From the NCBI GenBank assembly GCA_002118135.1, contig BDIU01000118.1, positions 186,001 to 250,000 of the forward strand: 64,000 bases of DNA. The letters run 5' to 3'. Positions 34,301 through 44,900 of this stretch are shown here, piece after piece. The translations under genes and the position numbers were made by a program. Position 1 is the first letter of the stretch; each line of letters opens with the position of its first letter. The notes below the pieces were generated by a model, which was not told the DNA's origin, searched no databases, and was given only the letters and a program-made list of their open reading frames with translations. The stretch is from Trebouxia sp. TZW2008. Its lineage: Eukaryota; Chlorophyta; Trebouxiophyceae; Trebouxiales; Trebouxiaceae.

Positions 34301-37300
34301 TACTGCTGACTTGTGCGGGGCGCCATATGTCTGTGATCTCTGCGTTTCATATCAAATTTCTGCTGTTCGTGTAGAATACGATCGAGTCGATGATGTGGAC
34401 TGCAGGGCTTCTTTGAGAGGAGCTGTACATATCGTGAGCCCGTACACATTTGTCGACCCTCAGAGCGATATTACTAACAGCACAATTTCGGGCAACTCTG
34501 CCAAGTTGTGGGGGCACTTTACAGCTTTTTTTTCCTCTGCTTCTCACATCAAATGCTTCAAGTCTGTCGACGTTTTCACTGACTGGAAGTCATGTGCTGC
34601 AGGGCCAGCGTGGGAGGTGCTGTGCATATTGTGAGTTCGTACACATCTGTCGTCCCTCTGAACGATATTGCTGACAGCACATTTCTGGGCAATTCTGCCA
34701 AGTTGGGCGGGGGCGCCCTCTATTTTGAAGGGGGCCTGAGCCTGCTCAACAGCAACGCCTTCAAGCACAACAGTGCCTATGGCTTTGGAGGTGCCTTGGC
34801 ATACAACAGCAAGCATATCACTTCAGCTGGTTCGTTTTCTTCTTCTTCTTGCTTCCCTTCATTCTTCTTCTTCCTCTTCTTTGTTGTCATCTGCATGGGG
34901 GCTCAGTATGCTCAACAGCAATGCCTCTAAACAAGACTCTGCCTATGGCTTTGGAGGTGCCTTAGCATACGCAAGCAGGCACATCACTTCAGCTGATCTG
35001 TCTGCTTCTTCTTCATCCTCTTCTTGCTTCCTTCATTGTTCTTGTTCTTCATCTTTGTCTGAGTTGGGTCTCAGCCTGCTCAACAGCAATGCCTTTTAAG
35101 CATAAGTCTGTCTTTTTGAGAGTGCCTTGGGATACGCAGGCGGGCATATCAGTTCAGCTGGTCCATGTGCTTCTTCTTTCCTCCCTTCATTCATCTTCTT
35201 CCTGATCTTTGTTTATGTATTGCAGGCTGGCAGCCCCAGAATGAATGAATGTGGGCAGACCGCTATCCCCGCCTCAAGGCAACCCTTTTTTCCATCAGAG
35301 CCACTACCTCGGCGCTACTATGGCAAAATCAGTTTTTCCAACTCTTTGTTGTTGTTCTGCAGGGTGGCAGCCCCAGAATGAATGGATGTGGGCAGACCTT
35401 GAACCCCCACCTCAAGGCAACCAGTCTTTCATCAGAGCCACTAACCTTAGCTTCGTGGAAAACTTTGCCGATTATGCTGGTGGCGCTGTGTTTGCGCAAG
35501 CCATGGCCGATTTGAACATGACGTGCCTCAATGGGGACCAGATACACCCAGCAAATGGCTGTGCTGATTCCTCCTGGCAGGGAAATGCAGTGAGCAAAGT
35601 AGGGTAAGGTTCAGGGCAGTTGTGTCTTTCAGCACAGAAGAAGAATTGCGTGATGTGTACAAGATCTTCTGACAGTGGTGCAAACAGAACAAGCAGACAT
35701 GGCCTGACTAGAAAAGCAGCATAGCAGATCATAAAGAAGTGTGTTTGGAGCACACAGTATCATTTCATGCAATACGTCCTTGCCTGGACTGAACAGCAAC
35801 AGAAGTAAACATATTCTGCAACATGCATAACCTCAGGGGTGACTGCAGCTTACATATTGGACAAATGCACACAATTCCAAGGTAGAGCATGATTGCGAAT
35901 TTATGCTCAGTGCTGCTGCAGGTTTGGACCAAACACAATTCATCACATACCAAATAGCAGTTTGGCTGCTTCTAATCGCGCAGGCACCCGCCACATGGTC
36001 AGAAGGCATTAGACTCTTTTTTTCTTCTTTGTCTGTGTTTTTTTGGTGTTGCTGCAGGTATGGCAATGTCATGGTCACCCTGCAGCAGGAATCTTCTTGG
36101 ATGGGTCCCAAGACCCAAATCACACCTGCGACGCCCAATGTCATAGGCTTTCCTTTTCTTTTCTTGCCCTGTTTTGAGGCTCGTACTTGGAGTCGCTGCA
36201 GATACGGTGTCATGGCTTACCCTGCAGCAGGAATCTTCTTAAGATGGGCCTCAAGACCTGAATAACACCTGCAATGGCGTCACAAACATGCCATTGAATG
36301 GCTGGGTCACCTCAGCTGGTGAGTTGAGTGTATCTGAAGCCATTTGCAGCGTTGCCATAAGTATGTTCTAGGTGTTGCTGCAGAGATGGTAGTCTCATGG
36401 CCTATCCTGCCGCGGCGATTTTCCTCAAGGGGCCTCAGGACCTGAATACACCTGCGATGGCGTCACATCTACACCATTGCTTTGCTGGGTCACCTCAGCT
36501 AGTGAGCTGTATGCATCTGAGGCTGTCTGCGTTGTAATTGTCGTCCTATACTTGGTGCTGCTTCAGATACTGTAGTGTGATGGCTTACCTTGCAGCGGGA
36601 ATCTTCCTGGAGGGACCTCAGGACCTGAACTATACCTGTGATGATGTGGTCCCTATACCATTGACTGGCTGAGCCACCTCCTGTTCTATTATTTGGCCGA
36701 GCCACCTCAGCTAGTGACTTGAGTGTATCTGAAGCGATCTGCTGCGTTGTCATAAGTTTGTCCTTGTTGCTGCAGGTATGGCAGCGTCATGGCTTACCCA
36801 GCGGCAGCAAGTTACCCGGACGGGCCTCAAGATCTGAACTATACCTGTGATGGCGTGACTCCATCACCATTGATTTGCTGAGCCACCTCCTGTTCTGTTG
36901 TTTGGCCAAGCCACCTCAGCTGGTGACTTGAGTGTATCTGAAGCTATCTGCAGCGTTTTCATAACTTGATCCTTGTTGTTGCTGCAGGTATGGCAGCGTC
37001 ATGGCTTACCCCGCGGCAGGAATTTACTTGGACGGGCCTCAAGACCTGGATTACACCTGTGATGGGGTGACCCCTATACCGTTGAGTGGCTGGGTGACTG
37101 ACCAAGCTGGCACAAACATGACTGGCGGTAAGTCTCTGAAGCAGGGCAGCATGAACAGAGACAAGTCACAGGGCATGAGTCACAGGGCATGAGTCACAGG
37201 ACATGAGTCACAGGGCATGAGTCATAGAACATGAGTCGTAGGGCAGCCCACACGAGGTGTTTGAGGCACCTATGAGTTGTGCCTGTGACAATCTCATCAA

Positions 37301-38927
37301 ACGCATGCCAGCACTGCTGATCAGTCTTGTCACTGAGTGCAGGCTTTGCTGTTGGGCTGTTATAAAATCAACTGCTTGGGCATTGTGACAGTTAGCCTTG
37401 CCAAAAGGGTCCTATATATATGGGATTGAGTCGGATTCGAACTTGCGACTTGATTTTTCGCATGCAGAAGCGTTAACCAGCTGCATCTTTTTTGCCAGCG
37501 CTTGGAGAACCATTGGCAAAAAAGACTTAGCTGGTAAGTAATCAATCAAGCTGGCACAATCATCGCTGCTGACCAGTCCCATGAAGCTGCATTCAAGTTG
37601 CAATGTTGTGTAGCAATTGGGCAAATGGCAAGTCTCGATAGGTGCGAGCTGGCAGAAACATGACTGCTGATCAGTCCCATTAAAAGCAGGCAGGCACAAA
37701 CATGACTGCTGATCAGCCTCATCAACAGCAGGCTGGCAATTTCACAGCTGATCAGTCTCATCCAGCTGCATGTAACTCATGCTGCTGAGCCTATACTTGC
37801 ACGTGCTCTCCTGCATGCCGCTGCCATGCTGGCTTTGATATCCCCTGCATGCTCACTCCTGCCTGTTGTAGGTGTATCAAACAACAACGTCAAGTACATA
37901 AGGTCAAGCTTAAAAGTGACGAGCATGCCTGGGTCACCTGTCAATGCAACTGCTCCCAAGCTAACAGGACAGACCACAGCGATGCAATGCAATGCAATAC
38001 AATGGCCTGCTTGCAATGACCTGATTGCAAAAGTGAGCTGGTTGTGACAGGACGTCCTGTCTCTTGCAGGTCCGTCAAACAACAACGTCAAGTGCATCGG
38101 GTCAAATGCGCAAGTGACCAGCATGCCTGGCTTGCCTGCTAATGCAACTGCTCACAAGCCACCTGGACAGACAACAGCAATGCGATGCAATAACCTGATT
38201 GCTACGACTTGATTTCAGTGAGGGACCCGGTTCTGTCTGTTGGTGTAACAAACAACAGGATCAAATATGTAAGGTCAGGTGTAGTAAGCAGCATGCCTTG
38301 GTTGACCATCAATCCTTGACTCAGTGTTGTCTGTTGCAGGTGTGTCAAACAACAATGTCCAACACTTGAGGTCAGCTGCATGAGTGAGCAGCATCCCTCG
38401 GTTGCATGCCAATGCTTGACTTAGTCCTGTCTGTTGTAGGTGTATTGAACAACAATGTCAATTACATCAGGTCGAATATGCAAGTGAGCAGCATGCCTGG
38501 GTTGCCTGCCAATGCAGCTGCTCCCAAGCTGTCCTGACAGACGACAGCAATGCCATGCGTCACCTGATTGCAATGACTTGATTGCAACAAGTGACCTGGT
38601 CCTGTCTGTTATAGGTGTATCCAACATCAGGGTCAAATACATCAGGTCAAATGTGCAAGTGAGCAGCATGCCTGGCTTGCCTGCCAACGCAACTGCTCCC
38701 AAGCTGACAGGACAGACAACAGCCTTGGCCGACAACTCTGGGCGTATCAACATCTCAGACATGTTGCTTGTTGCTGAGCCTCACGTGTACAACCTGTCAG
38801 TCAGGCTGCAAGAATGGTACACGGTGGGCTATTGTCTGCCTGCCTGTCTGTCTGTCTGCCTGCCTGTCTGCCTGTCTGTCTGTCTGTCCGTCCGTCCGTC
38901 CGTCCGTTCGTCCGTCCGTCCGTCTGT

Positions 38928-38962
<35 letters not shown>

Positions 38963-41900
38963 CCAGCCATGTGTATCTTTGCCGTCGCTCAAAACAGACT
39001 GGCCTGGCAAGACAAAACTTGGGCCACACACGCCTGGCACCTGTTTCTGAGTGTGCACTCACTCAATTTTGATCATCAATATGGTGAAATGTGATATGAT
39101 GTAACATAGCACAAACAATGAGCTTGATGCATGCGCAGGTTCCAGCTGCGTTCAAGATAGTGACTGTTCAGCCCTGCTCAGTAGGGCAGGTCCAGGAAGT
39201 GTCCCAGCCAATCTGCACCACCTGCCTACCTTCAACTTTCTCCTTAGATCCTGAGCATTACCACTGTGACGCCTGCCCAGCAAACGCCAACTGCTCTGGA
39301 GGGGCTGCTTTCATTCCACCAGAGGGCAGTTGGCATTCTGGCCCCAATTCTACCAATATAGTAGAGTGCCCACATGCAGCCGCCTGTCAGGGCAACAGGA
39401 GTGCCTTGCTGGCTTGCAAACAGGTAGGGAGTGCCGAGGCCTGTGTACACCAAAAAATTTGCACATGTGCGGTACTATGTCTGGTATAGACATAAAACGC
39501 ATGTAGCATATATAGTTGAAGAGAAAAGCAAAAAAACAAGAATGAGACTCCATCATTAGGCATCATGTATGCCAGCGGCAAGTGGCTATGCACATTACAT
39601 ATGTCACTGTAGTTGTGAGTGTAAATACGTCATTGCCTGTTTTGCTAGATGCGTATCTGCATCTTGTATGATATGTCTCAATTACAGAACAGGGATTGCT
39701 GAGTGCTTGACATAACACGTATCGTTATGCATCACTTCCCAACGCTTGACAAACTTGTGTGCAATATGCATCACATGGCATGAATTCAATGTGCATATAT
39801 GCATTGCTGTTTATACAATGTGCGTGTGCCCTTTAACGCTTGTTTTGTAGGCTTATAAACAACAAGAAAAAAAACCAGGCTAGAGAGATTAGCCGTTGAG
39901 AAAAATAAGAACATTATACCAAACAAAGGCATTGTACGGCTACAACCAGCGTAATATCGCAAAAGACGAGTTTTATGGCGATCATACAACACTCAAAATG
40001 CTGCAACAAGGCTGACTTGTGTTGTGCATGTGCAGTTGCCTGGGACTTGCAATATGACAACAGCCGTGGATGCCGATGCTCCAAACTCCTACATCATGCA
40101 CATGTGCCAGGAGGGTTACTATGGCCCCCGCTGCTCACTCTGCACCCTACAGAAGGCTCTGTATATGTGTGATGTCACACATAGTGAAGTGACTGCAAAA
40201 CATTCACTTGTGTGCTGAATCTCGCAGGTGCCAGGATCTTGCAATACGACAACAGCCATGGACGCAGATGATCCCAACTCCTACATGATGCGCATGTGCC
40301 AAGAGGGTTACTACGGTCCCCTCTGCTCTTTGTGCACGCTGCACAATGCTCCACCTGGACAAGCCAGATATGGGCGAACTGGACCCTTGCAATGTAAACC
40401 CTGCAGGTATGCCAACCAGCTTCATGCACCTTCCAAAATGGCCTGCGGACTGATTTTGACGTCACAAATGAGCCATCAGCCATTCATCACGCAATCATCA
40501 AGTGTGAAACAAGCTATGAGCAATCATCAAGCAGTGAGTTCATAACGGAGGGACATACATGCAATAAGTCTGCCACACATGTGTGCTTTTGAAACATGCA
40601 ATGGTTTCTTTAGTGATCAAATCGCTACATGTGGTAAATGGTGACAAATCATGCATCAGCTCAAACATGATTTGCAAAGCTTTGCCAGGGTACCAGAACC
40701 CTAAGCTTGCTGCAGATCTTTGTCATGCTAAGGTTCTGCCTGTAAGGTCTCCTGCATGTGTCCTTGATGCTCATGTCTCCGTGCGATATATTGTCAAAAA
40801 GGTTCAACGTCTACAGGAGGGCCAGCACAATCATTCTTGCTTACATTGCCAGCACTCTTCTGGTGATGCTTTGGCTGGCATTCAATATCCATGTGACCCT
40901 CAGACAGAATGAGGAGGACGCAGAGGAGCGGGGACAGCCAGCACGTGTCTCAGAGTTCCTCAAGGCAAGGCTTATACATGTGTCCGTGAGTCTATGTGTC
41001 TGTGTCTTTGCCAATGTCAATATTGCTTGCTCTCGCTCTGCTTGCAATTTTAATTGCTCACAAATTGCAAAGTTAAGGCTGACGATTCCCATAACATAAC
41101 AGACACATACAGCAGTCATTGCAACTCTTGCTCTGCTGCATGCTCAATTTCACCAAGCTCAACAGCATTGTTTCCCAGTGCAAATCCATTCTTGATCCGC
41201 TCAATGCGCTGCAGGCTGCACAGCTGTGGCTGCAGTACATCCTTCTGCTAGGTGGCGTAAACACACCCACCCCAAGACCCCTCCACCAGGTCCTGAGTGC
41301 AGCCAACTTTGCTTTCTCAACAGTCACAAATGGCAGCCTTTCCACTGATTGTCTGTTGTCGGCCTCCCACAACTCGGCTCTTCAGGAAATTGTGGTTCAC
41401 CTGTGCGTGCCGCTGCTGGTGTTGCTGCTGATGCTGCTGCTTCAGATCATCTGGTAAGCGCTCAACCTCTTTCTCAACAGTCATCAGTGGCAGTCCTTCC
41501 ACGCAGTGCCTACTATCAGCTTTGCACAATGCAGCGTTTCAGCATTGTCGGCCTGTGTATGCCGCTGCTGGTGCTGCTGCTGATGCTGCTGCGGATGCTG
41601 CTGCTGATGCTGCTGCTTCAAATTATCTGGTGAGCAACTCCAGGTTCTGTGAAAGGAGTTTGCTTGTTTGAAGTTTGTGCCCTGCAAGTTGCCAAGATAG
41701 GCAACTGCTTGTTGCAGACTTTGTAGCCTGCAATCCTAAAGAAATGGAGTAGCATTTTGGGCTGTTGTCACCTCCAAATTCTGAAGAAAAGGATTTGCTT
41801 GCTGCAACTCTGTACCAATTTCTGCAGAAACATGGAGCAGCTTGTCAGACCTTCATATCATCCAAAGAAAAGGAACAAGTCAAACTGCCTCAATCCCTGC

Positions 41901-44900
41901 TGTAAGAGTTCTAGGCGTCGGAACAAAACAGGAAAAACCAATAGCAGCATCCGCCCAGCAGCGGCAGCAGCAGCAAACAACTTGTGATCACTTCAGTCAT
42001 ACTGAAAATGTATTGATGTGCAGGTGGGCGTGCACAGTCCATCACCAGAATCAGGCAACCACAGCTAGCAGAGAGCTTGGCAGCACATTGTCATGGTCTT
42101 TCAAGGCCTTCAGCTTGTATCCCAACAAGGCGGCACAGCTACAAAGCCGCATGCTGGTGACCTGCCTGTCAGTGCTGTTCTACTACTACCCCAGCCTGCT
42201 GACAACGGTGCTGAGCCTCTTTGCCTGCTATCGCATCGACCGTATCTCTCCTGGGCAACTGTATCCTGAGTATACGCAGGTAACGGCTCTGAGATCAAAT
42301 GACTGTTGGGCTAGAGAGCATCCATGACACACCAAAGCTCATGCAAATGGCCCACAATTCTGCACATAAATTCTTTACAGTTGCTGCCTCTAGTGCTGCT
42401 TTGCATTTGCCCTGCCAGATGCATTTTGAAAGCTCCTGACTTCATGATTGAACAGCCAAAGTGCTGTAAAACTGCTTGTACTCACAAGGCAAACTGGACA
42501 AGAGGGAATTGAACCCTTGACCTCTGCTTTGAAAGACCTTTATTCTAGCACTCAGGCACTGCCTGACTGTTTCTGTTTTACATGTATCAATGATGTTCAC
42601 TTTCTAAGATGGTGTGCAGGCAACTTGGCGGCATGGGTACTGGCTGGCAGACATGCGCTTCCGCTGCTTCACTGCCTGGCACCTCAAGCTTTCAGCTGGT
42701 CAGTCCGTTTGTCATAACCAATAACCGCTGTGTCGTGTATGCAACATCTATACGCCATGCTTACAACTGCAAGTAGCCCATGTCAGCATCATGTTGTATC
42801 TACAGCACCTGTCATTGCAAGACATTCATTTGCTACCAGCAGATGACAGTGAGTGTTTGTCTGGGGGAAATCTACTCCTTTGATTTTCAGCAAGTCATGC
42901 CTCACTAACAAGCAAATAAAGAACAATGCTGACATATGTTGCACTTCCATTGCTTTGCTCAGAAGTCATTCTATAACATGGTATCATCAGCAAGCTTCCT
43001 GGGACTGCAGATCTTGCTGCCACTCCTGATGTATCACAGCTCATTTGGACGCACAGTGCTTGCACATATGCTGAAAACAACATAGAGCCACACCTTTTGT
43101 TGTGTTCACATTGTCTCCGTAGAGACACACAGAGTGAAGCTCTGCAAATGCAGGCTTGGGCACTCCTTTGCTAGTGGTGTGCTGTGTGGCTATTCCCCTT
43201 TTGCCGTGTCTTTTGCTTCTGCCAAAGCGGGCAGAGATGCACACCCCAGCTGTCAAGCTGCAAGTGGGGTTCCTGTTCTGCAACTACAGGTCAGCCTCTG
43301 TCACAACAGCATAAAGTGAGATTGTATGATTCACAGAACCAATATGAGATAATATCATTCTGCCGTGCCATTTGCTTTTGCTAAAGTGAGCAGAGATGCA
43401 CACTCCAGCAGTCAAGCTGCAAGTGGAGTTCCTGTTCTGCAACCACAGGTCAGCTTCTGTTTTGGCGTGATACTGTCACACTAGTAACAGATGCTTGTTG
43501 CTTGCCAGGGAAGGCAGGGAACTTGCCCTGAATCTGCTGCCACAGTACCTGATGACTCATTGGCCCAGGCGCACCCCCATCACCCACCTGCCCACCCACC
43601 CACTCGCTTACTCACTCACTTGTGGATCATAAGAGTAGGGCTTATCTTGCGTCACATTGCATGCGGTGGCTTCGAGCCATTGCTCTTCCTTTCCTTTCCT
43701 TTCCTTTCCTTTCCTTTCCTTTCCTTTCCTTTCCTTTCCTTTCCTTTCCGGGCCCGCTTTTGCTCATGGGAGAGTACAGTGCTGGTGCAGACTGTAGGCC
43801 TGGCAGCAGCTCAGGTCTTTGACAATTTCCCTGGATGCCTTCTTTCAGTTTCTGTTCCTTGTTCTGACTTTGAATTTGGATCTCTGCAGGCCCCGCTTTT
43901 GTGGGAGTGTGTTCTTGGTGCAAATTAGGCTTGGCGGCAGCACTCCAGGTGTTTGGTAAGTCGCTGGATGCCTTCTACCAGCTGTCCACCATGATTCTGA
44001 CAAATCATGTGAAACACTGCAGGCCTTGCTTTTGGTTTTGGGAAAGTGTAGTGCTGGTGCAGACCCTAGGCCTGGCAGCAGCCCAGGTCTTTGGTGACTC
44101 CCTGGATGCGCTCTAACAGCTGCCCACCATCATTCTGACTTTTGTGTTGGCTCACTGCAGGCCCCGCTTTTGGTTTTGGGAGAGCGTGGTACTGGTGCAG
44201 ACCCTAGGCCTGGCAGCAGCCCAGGTCTTTGGCACTTCCCTAGATGCCTTCTACCAGCTGACCATCATGCTGGTCATTCTGCTGCTGGGGACGGTGGCTT
44301 CAGCCTACCTACACCCATACAATCAACACAGCCCCCAGTGCATACAGGTGATGATGATGATTACTATACAATGATTGTGGTGATGATGTCTTTGGCACTT
44401 CCCTAGATGCCTTCTACCAGCTGACTATCATGCTGGTCATTCTGCTGCTGGGGACGGTGGCCCTAGCCTACCTACACCCATACGATCAACACAGCCCGCA
44501 GTGCATACAGGTAAGCGCAGTGATGGTGATCATGATGTCTTTTGCAACTCTTATGATGCCTTCTCGCAGTTGCCGGTCACTTTGTTGTTGGCAACTGCTG
44601 CCCTCGCCTACCTACCCCCCTACGATCAGCACAGCCCCCAGTGCATACAGGTAGTGACAGTAACAGTTATACACTCAAAGCTGCTGGTGGTGACGGTGTT
44701 GTTGATGCTGGTCAGGCTAATACTACCGGTGATGCTGCTGATGATGAGAATGTTGATTTTGATAAAGATACACTGTGTATTGAAGCGCAGGTGCTGGAGC
44801 TGTGTAGCAAAAACCCTGTCTATCTTTTGGTGCATACAGGTGTGCTGCTGTAACGTCTAATCAAGTGTCCCTTCACAGTTTGCTTACACTGCTGCTTTGT

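Noticed and set aside
37421..37494. Functional tRNA gene
   Set aside because: The anticodon stem does not pair and no matching 5' acceptor strand was found.
36058..38823. CRISPR-like regularly spaced repeats
   Set aside because: Spacing is irregular, repeats are exon-derived and coding, and the sequence is eukaryotic nuclear.
38512..39094. Long Leu/Cys/Pro/Ser repeat open frames on both strands
   Set aside because: They are translations of the CTGC/CTGT/CCGT microsatellite. The real exons on either side are in other frames.
43491..43928. 145-codon open frame with Phe-Leu-Ser-Phe-Pro repeats
   Set aside because: It is a translation of the TTCCT array. The phase chain skips it in favour of exon 15 at 44161.
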